Positions 10,754 through 22,640 of a stretch of DNA of 64,000 bases are shown here, piece after piece. The translations under genes were made by a program, and so were the position numbers. Below the pieces are notes generated by a model. It saw only the letters and a list, made by a program, of their open reading frames with translations. It ran no database searches and was not told the DNA's origin. Source of the stretch: Perilla frutescens (Eukaryota > Streptophyta > Magnoliopsida > Lamiales > Lamiaceae); assembly GCA_026008535.1 (NCBI GenBank), contig BRKX01000006.1, positions 33,840,664 to 33,904,663 on the forward strand, written 5' to 3'. Position 1 is the stretch's first letter; each line of letters begins with the position of its first letter.

Positions 10754-13476
10754 ATTGAGCATAAAATTATTTTGAGGCATGTCTTATCATAAACATATTT
10801 CATCATATGCATAACATAATTTTGAAACATAAGTCGCGTATTAAATAGATATCACCCACCTTATAACCGTAGTAGCTAAAACTTTGATCGTACTATGTTC
10901 GTTCTAAGCCTATCATCTCGAATAAGATTTATGGTAAGATCATATCGTAATAGAACGCTAGAGTATTGATCATAGGTCATAGCATAAGGGTCAAGCGCCC
11001 GATTTCCTAAATTAATAACATAGATGAGAATGCTAGACAATCGAACAATGATTTCATATCGTAATATCAATTCATATCCAAAAGTCATTCCGTGGATGAT
11101 TTCATAGATTAACATTCTATTTGCACATAGAAGAGTATATAATTACCCACCTCATTTAAAATCCTGGGGTAGAGCAGCGACTTAGGCTTCGTTCCTCTAA
11201 TTTCTCGAGCTCAACCCGTCCTAGGCTTGTCGTCTTGGTAAAATTCTATACATAAAGGCCATATCTTAGTCATGTGTTTAAACCCTATCCAACCATATAC
11301 TATAACGTAAGAAATGGTCAAGGGACCAAGATCCTAACTTAATAATGTAAAACGATGCCATTTGGCGGTCGAACAATAATCCTAGCTTATACGGAGTCCT
11401 TGATCGTGAAAATGAACATATTAATCATAAAGATTAGAATTATAATACTTAATAATATTTACAAGATCATAGGATATTTTAAAAATATTAATTTTTTTCA
11501 TATCATAGACTTAATCTTTGAATTAAATAAAATAAATGACAAAATAGAAGAAAACAATAATAAATAAGAATGTGACTAAAAGGGGCTTGAACTCATAACC
11601 ACTAGACCAAGCAATAATTTTTGAATGTTTCATGGTGCCCTTTTTAACTTATGAGGTCATTTGGTGAAGCTAAAATAAATTAAAAGCATAAAAACTGAGT
11701 TCAAGGGTTTTCAAACCTTAGCCTTATATTGTAAATTTAAATAACAATCCACTAGGCTAAACACAACAATTGATGTATGTTTAAGCTCATAATTAAATGG
11801 TGTTTAAAATTTCTCAAAAATAATAATGGTTTAAGAAAATACTTACGGGGGTTTTCGAAACATACCCTTGAAATTAATAATTTTGGGAGAAAATCATTTC
11901 TGAGAAGTAATGTTTGTATTTATTTCACTATTTATTTCTCTTTTATTTATTTATTTTGGAAGCTTAAATCAAGATTATTTTGGATATAAAAACAGAAGTA
12001 ATCAAAATGCAGCTAAGGTTCTCAAAACTTTGGGTCTTAAAATCCATAAATCTAAATTAAATCATTTGGGTGGAACAAGGTTGGATTCGAAAAATGCTCT
12101 TTATACATATAACACGACAAAAGTTCTAAAAGAAATTAAAAGACAAACACACAACACACGCACACAACACATCAAAATCCCAACATTTTATCAATTCCAT
12201 TACATTTCCTACGCCAATCATCTCCCAACATACAATAGCAACATATATACAAACATCAACACAAATTAAATAAACCACTCACACATGCACACCTTGTCCA
12301 ATGCCAACTGTCTTCATTCCAACTCAACCAAACCACATTCAAAGCACACAAAGATTCAAGCTTCCAACCTTCTAATATACTAATAACACTTTAGCATCAC
12401 TAATGATAGCACTCGGCTGATTTAAATTAAGAAAATTTCAGCTCCAATGCACCCACATATCTTCAAAACATTCCCCCTGTTTTCACCTTTGTACCAGTTT
12501 CAGTAAATAAATCATATCTTCTCAACCAAAACTCCGAATCAAGTAATTCCAACTTCTATAGAACCCTAAGATATATATCTAAAAATGTTCCTCAAATACA
12601 TATTCCCAGATTTTGACCATAAAAGAGCAAAAAAGTCGAAATAAGAAGGGGCATGGAAACTGTCCGGAACGTATAACAGCTTCTGTTTTCCGGCATTTTG
12701 GCCGGTTTCCGGCCACCGGATACTAATGATATTAAAAGATAAAACGTAAAACATATATCAATGTATGACATATCCGAAAATCAAGTCAAACGGAAAAGAA
12801 ACGGACCCATACAATGATGGCAAAGATGGCTGACCGCAGCGAGTTTCATGGTTGCTGCAGCTGCGCTCCGGCGTCCGGCTGCTACTCCGGCGACCTGCTG
12901 CTGTCGCTCCGGCGCCGGTGGGATTCCGGTAACCTCCTGCCATCTGTTTCCCCCTCCCCTCTCAACCCTCGGCTCTCTCCCTCTTTCATCCTTTCTTCTT
13001 CTTTCCTGTTTCTTCTTTCTCTCTCTCTCTCGATCAGCCTCAATTTCTCTCTTCTCTAAATTTCTGCTCACTCTCTTCTCTCTCTTCTGATCTTCTAAAT
13101 TAAAATATCCAAATAACATATGATGTGAAATACAATCATCATTTCATTCCACACTTTTATACAATATTATGTTTAATTAAAATTCATCTAATAAGTTGTA
13201 AATAATTTTAAATTAATATATCCAGAATAGAAATATAAGATCATTACAAAAAAAATAAAATGCCCACTTAAAAAGAAAATATAGAAACTATTTATGCGAA
13301 AATGATCATCATACAAAAATAACATAAATTGGGCCAAAATAAATAAATATTCTTATAGATGAGTTCAAAGTGGGCTCAAAAGCCCATACTTGTTTATTTT
13401 TAAAATAAAATAACTTATATAACAATTGGGCCTAAATAAATAAAATTGGGCTCGAATTAAATTTCGGGGCGTTACA
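10754..13476 (-). repeat. 5' LTR of element O, part 2 (after element N)
   Basis: Continues the LTR after the second TSD copy. From about 11499 it aligns with 1-2143. Relative to that copy, about 170 bp are deleted at about 13096, between a GATCTTCT and an AAATTAAAA. Ends in GGGGCGTTACA at 13476. Short frames at 12781-13119 repeat those in the other LTR and are not genes. Confidence 0.87.
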
Positions 13477-13477
13477 A

Positions 13478-13508
<31 letters not shown>

Positions 13509-13888
13509 TTTGGATTTATATGAGTTCATATACGTCCTTGTATAATTTTGAATAGTATTTTATTAGACACATTAAATAGTTCCCATGACATGAATTGTTA
13601 GACTTTTCATATATTATTGTTATAGTACATATGTGTATATAGTAGATAGTCAAATTAATGCTCAAAGGTGATAACTGTTGATACAATATATATATATATA
13701 TATATATATAGATATATACCAAACAAACATCTAGCCTAGCTTTAAGAAGGTGACAAAGAATTGAGGTATACACGTGTGTCTAGAATTACTAGATTAGGGA
13801 GAGTTATTTAATTAATACAAATTAACAAATATATGTAGGATATGCACAAGACAAATTTAAAGGAAATTGACCAAAATAAATGATAACA

Positions 13889-13996
13889 TTCCACGTAACC
13901 TACACATGGCTAATACAATACTTGCTAATCAAATTATAGTAATTCCACGTAACCTACACATGGCTAATACAATACTTGCTAATCAAATTATAATAA
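13889..13996 (+). repeat. Tandem duplication, 54-bp unit x2
   Basis: Two adjacent copies beginning TTCCACGTAACC at 13889 and 13943 differ at one base. Recent local duplication in AT-rich LTR sequence. Confidence 0.9.
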
Positions 13997-15030
13997 TAGT
14001 GGTGTGTATAAATATAATGAAATATATATGAGTTAAAAGGGGAATAAAAAAAATGAAAAGATGAATGATTAGAAATGAAGAACAGGTTAGTACTTTTATT
14101 TCTAATATGAACAGTAAATTAATTCATATACATCTAGTTATAATTTGTTATAAATATGACAAAGTGTTCGTATATTAACAAAGAATAAAATCATTTGCTT
14201 TAAGATTTGTGGCTATTGTGTTTATTCATCATTTTGTGTTAATCTAGTTTTTTAACCGAATAAAAGTTTAAACTAGATTAATGTTTTATTTAATTAATCT
14301 CTAGTGTTCCATAATATTATTTTGGTGTATAACATCATGCAATTTATAATTTATAATTATTAATCTATATTTTAAAGAAATATGGTTTATCGTGTATAAT
14401 TTAATTCCATTTAATATTTTTGAGAATTTTCATTAATTATAAATAAGATAAAAATAATTATATTTATATTGATAATAAATAGATTGTATATGTAATCAAA
14501 CAATATTAACTATGTGTTTATATATATGTGTGTGTACATAGCATAAAAATTATGTGTGAGCAGCTAGACATTTAAGAATGTTGATAAGTTAAAGACCAAC
14601 TATATATATAACTTGTATTAGTACCGAGAAGGATTGTTTAGTTGGGACACATAATTTATCATCTTGATCATCAATTAAGGTTTTCTATAGATCAATTATA
14701 GTTTTAATTAACTATTTTATTTTATTGAGAAAATGCGGTTTTAGGATCTCGAGTATTATAAGCTTTAGATTCGAAGTAAGTAGAAATCCATCCTCAACTA
14801 CAATGCATGAACATAGTATTATTTGATTATACATGTTTATTATTTATTATTGTGATATTGTATTATTTTGCATTGAATATCTTGTACATGAGCACGAGCA
14901 TATGCATGCACGTCATATAGATATTTATCGAGGTTGCATGCACGAAATGATTTTCAGAGAGAGAAAATGTTTTGTTTGGGATTAGTCACCACCAGCCCGT
15001 GTTGTGCTGTGTTGATATTTGTGCCTCAAG

Positions 15031-15216
15031 TGGGATGACTTCCATGTGGGATCAAAGGGAACAGGCAGGGGGCGTGTCCCTTGGGGTCCAGGGAGGATGG
15101 TCCACTTTGACTGCACCTTTGAGGTGATGAGTGGCTGATGTGGGATGACTTTCATGTGGGATCAAAGGGAACAGGTAGGGGGCGTGTCCCTTGGGGTCCA
15201 GGAAGGATGAGCCACA
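15031..15216 (+). repeat. 110-bp period tandem repeat in block C
   Basis: Two copies of about 76 bp starting TGGGATGACT at 15031 and 15141. Each has a GC-rich core with CCCTTGGGGTCCAGG. The same two-copy arrangement, inverted and with the same 110-bp period, is in solo LTR D (TSD-flanked) at about 25265-25460, so the duplication predates the split of C and D. Confidence 0.85.
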
Positions 15217-15861
15217 TGAGTGTACTAATCACATTCTGGCCAAGTGATAATGATTATATTATGAGCTCATGACTCATGTTGGTGTCTGGTGAAGGGAGCC
15301 AAGTTCCTAAACGTTGAAAATACTTTTGAGATGGCATGAACGGATTTTATACACGAGCATTTCACATTTGTGGTGTGTTGTGTCTTGCACGTGTTGTGAT
15401 GCTAGTGAACATGCATGTGCATGATTTCTGCTTACTGAGCTTTAGCTCATGTAGTTCATGCATTGTAGGTGAAAATGATAACGTGTGGTGCCTCGATGCA
15501 TGAATATTTAAAGCTCTGACAAGTTCTGAAAAGTGTATACATGGATGATGACCTGTGAGGAGGGCAAGGGCTTATATTATTATATTTTAATTTGCTGCTT
15601 AGATATCGTAGGTTTGAATTCAAATATATTTGTATATTCTTGGAATTGTTTCTACAAAGTGAGCAATGATTTCTTTACATTCTTTAGTAAATTATATTTT
15701 TATAATTATTTATAACTTTAAATGCACCACATGTTAACCTAAATTTTTAAGTTTAATACTTTTTAATGAAAATACATATTTATATTTTTAAAAGAGACAC
15801 CTCACCCTAATTTTTACATTACTTTAGATTTTACATTTATTTTATTGAGGCGGGTGTTACA

Positions 15862-16480
15862 TAACCTTTCTCTAACGATATTAAATTCTAGTCCTTCACC
15901 AAATCCCACATCTTCTGGAGCTAAATTTTGAGATCGATCACAGACCAAAGCTTCTCACCTTTAAACATAATTAAATGTCCAATTAATGAAAATTGGAAAT
16001 TCCCTAGTTGATCTTGATAAATATCATCACGACTTGAAATGGAATTGAAATCTCCACATTTAACTGGATGAATACGTGACATGGACGTAGTGAAAATATC
16101 AGGAGGTCGATCTGGGATAGACGAATTTACAGCAGCTGCATATGATGTCCCTTGCATCAAGATTGGTGAAGAATTTTCAAGATTAGGGTTCCCGCGATTA
16201 GGGTTCGCGCTTGGAGAAGGCACAGAAGATGATTTTTCTAATTCTCGTGAGGATAAATTAGAGTTATTTTTATACAATGATCGTGAGGAGTCATTGAGCT
16301 TTTGTTGATTACCGAAAATTGACCGATTCAATGGAGAAGAAGACCGCATGTTTAACCACGACGATGAGAAAAGTAGGAGAGAGAAGAGAGCATTTTTTTC
16401 ACCGATCACTTGTTGTAAAATTGATGAGCATGGGGCAAGATCGAATGCCTTTAGATTAGGTAAAATCTCGGGCGATGACA
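15862..16480 (-). pseudogene. LINE ORF1-type (DUF4283) remnant
   Basis: Minus-strand frame from about 16409 leftward. A low-complexity Ser/Asn-rich N-terminal part leads into GTSYAAAVNSS and later LGNFQFSLIGHLIMFKGEK, matching the N-terminal part of plant L1-like ORF1/DUF4283 proteins (nucleic-acid-binding). After VIDLKI there is a stop, yet the same frame continues LQKMWDLVKD, a further stop, then NLISLEKGY before block C begins. So it is a decayed copy with at least two stops, broken by the C insertion. No LINE endonuclease or RT is in the window. The junction with F at about 16480 is approximate. Confidence 0.6.
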
Positions 16481-16489
16481 GAGGCTAAG

Positions 16490-19005
16490 TTGGCTTCTTC
16501 TTCTTCATCAATTGAGATGCATGAGCTGATTTTCTCTTAGATTGATCAGTCATCTTCTTCAGTTGGGCTGATTTGGTGACTGATCTGGTAATGACTTGTG
16601 ATTAAGGTACTAGTTGGGCTTTAGTCGGGGGATCTGATAACCTCAGTTGATGTAGAGGTTTCATATTGATGGGTCTGGTGATCATGTCTGACAAGGAAAT
16701 GTCCTTAGCCGAGTTTGAGTCATCTTCTTGTGGTGACTCAGATACCAATTTCCCCTTTTCTTTCTTCTGTGCATTCAATCTCTCTTTCTTCTTTTGGGGA
16801 TTTGACTGAACTTGAGTCATCGGTAGGGGTTGGGGTTCCCTGATTAAGATTCCAATCGTTTTTTTCTTGACTGGTTCAGAGGGCTCCTTCTTGGAGCAAT
16901 TTCTCTATAAAAGTATTCTCTAGGGACCAAGTCAGTTTTGTCCACCCCTCTTATTTCTTTCTCATTATCCATGATTAACATATTTTCTAGGATGCTACTG
17001 ATTCTATTAGAAAAACACATCTTTTGCTTGAATGTGTCTTCTGTCCAATTATCATATACTTTTCTCACATATTTGAGTATTTTCTCGAAGAAGTAAAGTG
17101 CCCAGTTGACTAGTATGTTATCTATAATAGTAGAGCGTACCTGGTACTTTTCTTCAGACATCTCGCTTTGGCTGCCAGTTGCTCCCACAATCATCCAATT
17201 GCAGACTGCTATCAGCACTCTGTATTCTTTCCTAAAGCATGAGATCCGGTTTTCAGTCTTGTAATCCTCAGTGTATTGTTGGGATTGTATACTAAAATCA
17301 TGTCTTTTATGTATATAATTATTTCTCCTGAATTATGAATGAGAATAACGTTCATATATTTTGTATTTATTTTATATAATAAATAATGAAAATTGTCCTA
17401 TACTTAATATTGAAGATAATATGGTGTGTGGAATGCACACAAAAGATTATATTATCGGTCCCTCATAAAGTATGAGAAGAGTTCACAACTTAGATGGAGT
17501 TAGACGAACACTCAGTATAGTTGTAGTATGATTTGGAATTAGTCTATCTTGGCTATGAAAGCATACTAGTGAACTTTTGTAGTGTCTTGAACTGGATCGT
17601 AGCGATATAATTCTTATGGACTGACAACACGTAAGAATATAAATCTCAGATACTCATAATTCTTAATCCTTATATAATAGTAGACATGTATATTTTAATG
17701 TACATTATATTGACTGATGAATGGGTGAGATTCTAATTAAGGAATTAATAAGCCCGATAGATTGAGTAGTTACATTTCTATATATGATGGGTTACTAATT
17801 ATAAAAGAAAATTGTGTCTCGGTGCGAGTTGATGATGTCCCCTAAGGAGCTAAAATGGATTATTATGTTAAATCTTGCAAGTGGATTATTTTTAATCCAA
17901 CATGATAATAAATGTTGAGTGGTATGACTCAAGGATAAGTAATTAATTAAATTTAGTTGTCAGTAAACTCGATTTAATTAATGGACATTCGATATATTAA
18001 ACATGAGGAATCAATTGAGTTGAAGAAGCCATATCCATAATAATGGAATTAGGATGTTAGTGCAATATTAATTCTTTAGTGGATTGAATTAATATTAATG
18101 GGTTTAAGTTATGTCTGGGCTAGACATGAGAACTTAAGCTCCTTGAAGGCCCAACCCTAATTTTCTTCTAGATCCTTGTTGTATCTCTATATATACCTTA
18201 TGAAGGGAGAAGAAAAACCTTAGCCACATAGATGAAAATTTCGAAATTATATCCCTAAAAGAAAGCAATAGTTGAAAATTCTATTGTGAGGGTTCTTCAT
18301 CTCCAAACTTCTACAAGGTCTAGAGGATCGTCATCCACACGATGTCTGGATCGAGGTTGGGTCATACAACAGAAGATGATGGAGTGAATAACATGAAGAA
18401 TGAGGGAGTTGTAGATTTTATATCTATATCTTCTCAACGATTTCTCTCTCATTGCAAAGTAATCGATAATCTCAATTTTCCCCTATACATGGGATTTAGA
18501 TTCAGTTTTAGCATGCAATGGGATGTTAGATTGTTTGATCAAAATGTTTTATTCAATCAATACACATCTAAAACATCCTCAGTTCCATCAGTAGTCAGGT
18601 ATTTTCCAAGTCGTGCATTTGGCTCTTCAGTCAATTGGTATGTCCTTCAACCAATTTACTTAGTTAGAAGTTTGAATATGCATCCTAAGGTTTTTGGGGT
18701 AATCTGTATTTTCTACCCTCTTACCTCAATTTTGATTATTTCTTTGTTCTTGATCTCCTTCAAGTTCATGTAGAATTCAACTACCGGTTCTGGGTACACA
18801 TTTGCCGGAAGAACTTCAAGGTACTTTTGTAAGCCAGCGATATCCAGTAGACCGATGATTCACTGGCATAGCACATAGTTCATAGAGATGTGTCTGTACA
18901 TCACGGCATCGAAAAACTTATCTCAATGTAGTTGATTTGTGTGGCTTCGAGAGGATTTTCAATTTTCACAAAGTTGATTATTGGGCGATTTGGTCTTTCA
19001 GCCAT
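16490..19005 (-). pseudogene. Accessory ORF of element F (same family as the three in G), split by solo LTR P
   Basis: Starts at the ATG at 19003-19005 with MAERPNRPIINFVKIENP. After a frameshift the conserved N-terminal part continues (GLLDIAGLQKYLEVL, VVEFYMNLKEI). LTR P interrupts at 17276. The middle domain resumes with EYRVLIAVCNWMIVGATGSQ, VNWALYFFEKILKYVRK and KQKMCFSNRISSILENML, then a Lys/Ser-rich tail to about 16490. This middle region aligns by eye with 44193-44507 and 46715-47000. It resembles, from memory, proteins annotated 'putative plant transposon protein' in Lamiales; its function is unknown. Multiple stops and frameshifts mark it as dead. Confidence 0.7.
17277..18564 (+). 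repeat. LTR P: Ty1/copia LTR inside the F accessory ORF, probably solo
   Basis: Starts TGTTGGGATTGTATAC and shares blocks with the LTR of element H, for example a GGTGTG-containing stretch with a nearby short palindrome and the ATGATGGGTTACT / ATGATGGGTCGTG region. F coding sequence flanks it on both sides. The right edge is uncertain (CA at about 18559 or 18564), and I find no clean TSD: the left flank is GTGTAT, the right flank is its reverse complement. Confidence 0.6.
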
Positions 19006-19130
19006 GGTATAGACTTTGTAAGAGTCTTGAAAAGGATCGAGAAAATAATTTTTATGGAGAGATTATACTGTTGTTGATAGGCATCAGTCAGTGAGAGTTT
19101 GTAAAGTGTTTTTGATTTCTGTTAGCTCAA

Positions 19131-19146
19131 CTATTTATGACGGTAA
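19131..19146 (-). promoter_or_regulatory. Candidate TATA box and upstream motif of the F accessory ORF
   Basis: On the minus strand, TACCGTCATAAATAG lies about 130 bases before the ATG at 19005. G accessory copy 1 has the same arrangement (ACCGTTAGAT followed by TATAAATA, also about 130 bases before its ATG). No transcription data; promoter function is inferred. Confidence 0.4.
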
Positions 19147-19506
19147 GGGATTGCGATCAACGGTCGTGATCTTTCAAGATAGCCCTAGATCTAACGCTTC
19201 AAAGCTATGCATCTCTTTAGATCATTCAGACATGTCGATTGGAATTTTAGGCTGTTGTTAGATGGTTTGATGACATGGAGTTTTTCAAATGATAATATTT
19301 TTAATACATTTTAACTTTTACCATTTCTTGTTAGACTTAAATACTCATAAGATTTTAACGCAGATCTGATTGACATTGTGGTTCAGTTGCCATAACTGAT
19401 TTGACTTGATCAAACTGAATTTTATTGACAGAATGTAATTAGTACGTTTATTCAGTTGTTTCTCTTTAGTTGGTTGCAGTCTCTTGATTCAGTTGTGACT
19501 TTGGTT

Positions 19507-20650
19507 CAGTCAGCAACTTGGATCATTTGCTCTTCTTCTACCTTTGAAGCTAGTTCAAGCAGTCCCAGTTGAATGCAGAGTTCTACAAACCTTAATTCTG
19601 GGAGAGGCTTTCAGAATATATAAGCTATTTGATGTTCAATGTTGACATACTCGATGCAAATGTCTTTCTTTACTATGTGATCTCTGATGAAGTGATGGCG
19701 TATGTCGATGTGCTTGGTTTGAGAATGTAGTATGGATTTTGTGATATAGCGATTGCACTATTGTTATCACATAATATTGGTAATTCTTCTGCCTGAAATT
19801 TGTAGTCTCTCCGCTGTTACTTCATCCATAGTATTTGCGCACAACAACTGCCACCTGCTACGTATTTAGTTTCAGTTGTGGATGTGGCAACTGAATATTG
19901 TTTCTTCCTTAATTAAGAGATCAATTTACTTCCTAGAAACTGATATATTCTATTTGTAATTTTCCTGTTGATCTTGCATCCTCCAAAGTCTGAGTCTGAG
20001 TATTCAGTTAGACTGAGACTGTCATTCCATGGATACCTAGTCCAAGATTGATGGTTCCTTTGAGATATTATATAATTCTCTTGGCTGCTCCAAAGCGACT
20101 CTTCTTTAGATTAGACTGAAACCTTGCACAAAGACCAACTGAGTAGGACATGTCAGGATGACTGGCTATTAGGTATAGTAGGGATCCTATGATTCCTTAG
20201 TAATATTTCTGACTGACTGATTTTCCTTCTTCATCGAGGGACAGCTGAATTGATTTGTTCATAAGAATCTTGACTTTTTTCCCTTCTCGATCCAAAATTT
20301 GTTGATAAGGTCCTTGGTATGTTTTGCCTATTTGATAAAGATCCCACAATTTAGCTGCTTCACTTGTAGGCCTAGAAATAATGTGTTTTCTCCTACCATA
20401 CTCATTTCGAATTCGCTTTGGATAAGTTGAGCAAACCTGTGAGTAAGTCCTTGCTTTTTTACCTAAAGATTATGTCATCAACATAGATTTGCACCATTAG
20501 GATTTATGTCCATCATTCTATTCTGAAAAGGGTATGATCCATTGTCCCATTTTGGAATCCATTCCTTAGGAGAAACGTTATGAGTGTCTCGTACCAAGCT
20601 CTCAGTGCTTGTTTTAATCCATATAGCGTCTATTTCAGTTTGTAGACTTG
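19507..20650 (-). pseudogene. pol: RT C-terminal half and RNase H of element F
   Basis: Minus-strand copia pol. The RT catalytic YVDD is at 20474-20485, preceded by KxTLYGLKQA near 20620. The RNase H motif DNNSAIAIS lies at about 19745-19770, followed by RTKHIDIRHHF-like sequence. It ends near 19507 with LLELASKVEEEQMIQVAD. Numerous stops (for example KL-stop-TLYGLKQ) show it is inactive. At 20650 it is cut by element G; the frame resumes at 50311. Confidence 0.82.
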
Positions 20651-20655
20651 ACTTC

Positions 20656-22552
20656 TGTTAGGAAAAACTATCAAGAGTTTTCCTTACTGGGGTTTTGATG
20701 AGATGTCAAAATATGTAAAAGAGCCTTGTAAAACTGAAAAGAAATCAGGCTATCAAAGCCTGAGAATGATCAATCTAAAAAGAAAAAGGAAATAAAAAAA
20801 AGAAAGAAAGAAAAGAAAAAGAAATAGAAAAGAAAAAAGAGAGAGAGAAAAGAAAAAGAAAAAGAAAAATAAAAAGAAAGAAATCCAGCCAAGGGCTGAG
20901 AAATGAAGAAAACTGTAGCTTGATTGCAAGATCAGTTAGTAAGTCAAGTAAACTGAAAATGCAGGTACTGAGAAGTTCGAAATACCAACTGCCATCAAAG
21001 TATACATGCCAAAAGGAGCTTTTCAGTCTACAGTTGTGAACCGAAGAAAATACCAGTTCAAGGCACTAGTTCAAAAGTGCCAACTGATCATCAAAGATCA
21101 GAAATTCCAGCTGCAGAAAAATACCAGTTGAAGGACATACCAATCCAAGGTATGAGATGAAGGATACACCAGCTCAGGAAAGCACCAGCTGAAGAATAAA
21201 GTTCCAGCTAAAGAAAAGTACCAGTTTAGAGGATATCAGCTGAAGACACACCAGTTCAGAATACCAGCTAAAGAGGCGCCAGTTTAATATCCAAACTAAA
21301 GAAACACCAGTTTAAGAAGTTCCAGCTGAAGGGACATCAGTCTAAAGTATCAGCTGAAGAAACACTGGTTCAAAATTGGCAGCTAAAGCAAACCAAACTG
21401 GAGCTCAGAAAGCATCGAGCCAGAGCCCAGAACTTCCAGCTGAAGATGATCAAACCTGGAGCTTGCAAAACTGCCAACAAGATATGCAGAACCAACGACT
21501 AAGGAAATATCCGAACTAAAGATTTCAACTGCCAGCTGAAGCCCAGAACTGACGATCAAGACAAAAGCTGTAATTGAAATTCATATTTCAGATCTGCCAA
21601 CATGAGAATCTTGAAGTTAATACAACGAAGATCTTGAAGCAAAAGCATGTCAAACAAAGGCAACTTAACGGCTCTTTAAATGAAAAGCCTCTCAATGGCT
21701 TTATCATTTATGACCATTCTTTAATCTGCAACGGTCGCAAGCCACTCAACTATAAAGGATGAGTGACTCATATTATAACCGTGACCTTTTGCTAGACTTT
21801 TGCATGAAGAACATCTCTTAAAAGCTCAAGCTCAAATTCATCCAAAGCAAAAAGTCCCAACTGAGAAAAAAAAGCAAAACTGTTCATCAAGCAAGCTGTT
21901 GAAGAATTCCAGCCAGAGCCAGTCTCTTAGTTCTGTTGTACACTGATCAACTACCCAGCTTAAGCCAAAGAAGCGCAAAGGAGCACACCAGTTGATACCA
22001 GGTTCAAGACTGTATTCTTGAAGATCGAAAGAGATCTAAAACCTTGTAAAGACGGCTAATAGCACCTTACCTCTCTAGTGAGCAGTTGGGGATCGTAAGT
22101 GTTAGACTGTCGACCTATCGACTGAGGAAGGGCATACCGATGGGTCTGTGTTTCCAAGACAGCACCAGCTGAAAAGGAGGCCGCACTCATGTGAAGGGTG
22201 CCGTTCGCCAGGTTTAATAGTTTTTCTTCACTGTGTAACTGTAATAAAGAAACTTTACACTTGCATAGTGGATTGCTCTATTCAGTTAGGAAGAGAGGAC
22301 ATAGAACTTGAGCTTCGAACCTCTATAAATTATCTATGTGCTCAGTTTACTTCTTTTAGTTACATGCTTTAACTGCACACCTCAAGCACACAACTGCATT
22401 TCGAGCAAACTGATCTTCTGAACTGATCATCAAGTGCACGGATAACTCTGCGAGTCAAAGGGCCCTATCTATTCCACAATTATTGTTAAGTTTTGGATTA
22501 ATTTATTCACACCCCCTCTCTAAATTGATTTTGACACATCCCGGGACCAACA
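20656..22552 (+). repeat. 5' LTR of element G
   Basis: Starts TGTTAGGAAAAAC, ends CCCGGGACCAACA. Contains a purine-only-rich tract (about 20775-20885), a dense series of short repeats of the type ACCAGTTCAAG / CCAGCTGAAG (about 21050-21560), and a candidate TATA box TATAAAG at 21751-21757. Confidence 0.9.
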
Positions 22553-22554
22553 AG

Positions 22555-22568
22555 TGGTATCAAAGCGG
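22555..22568 (+). promoter_or_regulatory. Primer-binding site of element G (tRNA-iMet, one mismatch)
   Basis: TGGTATCAAAGCGG two bases after the LTR; the usual copia site is TGGTATCAGAGC, so one G-to-A change. Confidence 0.85.
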
Positions 22569-22640
22569 TTGATTTTAAGGATCAACCATTTTTGCAGATC
22601 AACTGAATCAGATCTTGTTATCTGTGCTAATTTGGAAACT

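Larger units (their letters stand above)
1..13476 (-). mobile_element. Element O: non-autonomous Tekay-like Ty3/gypsy element with giant LTRs (left end outside window)
   Basis: Two long direct repeats (1-2143 and about 11499-13476) both end in GGGGCGTTACA. Between them lies a 968-bp interior with a tRNA-iMet primer-binding site at its right end and a polypurine tract at its left end, so the element reads on the minus strand. The 5' LTR starts TGTAGCGACCC at 3112 and ends at 13476, interrupted by element N. Without N it is about 3.76 kb, long but within what Tekay-type chromoviruses show. No gag or pol is present, so it is a LARD-like passenger that would need enzymes in trans. The LTR copies differ at about 2-2.5% by eye, plus a 170-bp deletion in the right copy. 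Confidence 0.85.
13477..15861 (-). repeat. Block C: LTR of a further gypsy-like element, left part cut by element O
   Basis: Ends GGGTGTTACA at 15861, so in the minus direction it starts TGTAACACCCGCC. From about 14735 to 15861 it is an inverted, diverged relative of solo LTR D (24630-25830), sharing a 110-bp tandem duplication. Left of 14735 it diverges from D and is very AT-rich, with (TA)n runs at 13478-13502 and 13684-13711. The element continues outside the window or was lost when O inserted. Its insertion splits the LINE remnant at 15862. Confidence 0.65.

Noticed and set aside
16081..16308. Plus-strand 75-residue frame
   Set aside because: It is the antisense shadow of the LINE ORF1 remnant, whose minus-strand translation matches a known family.
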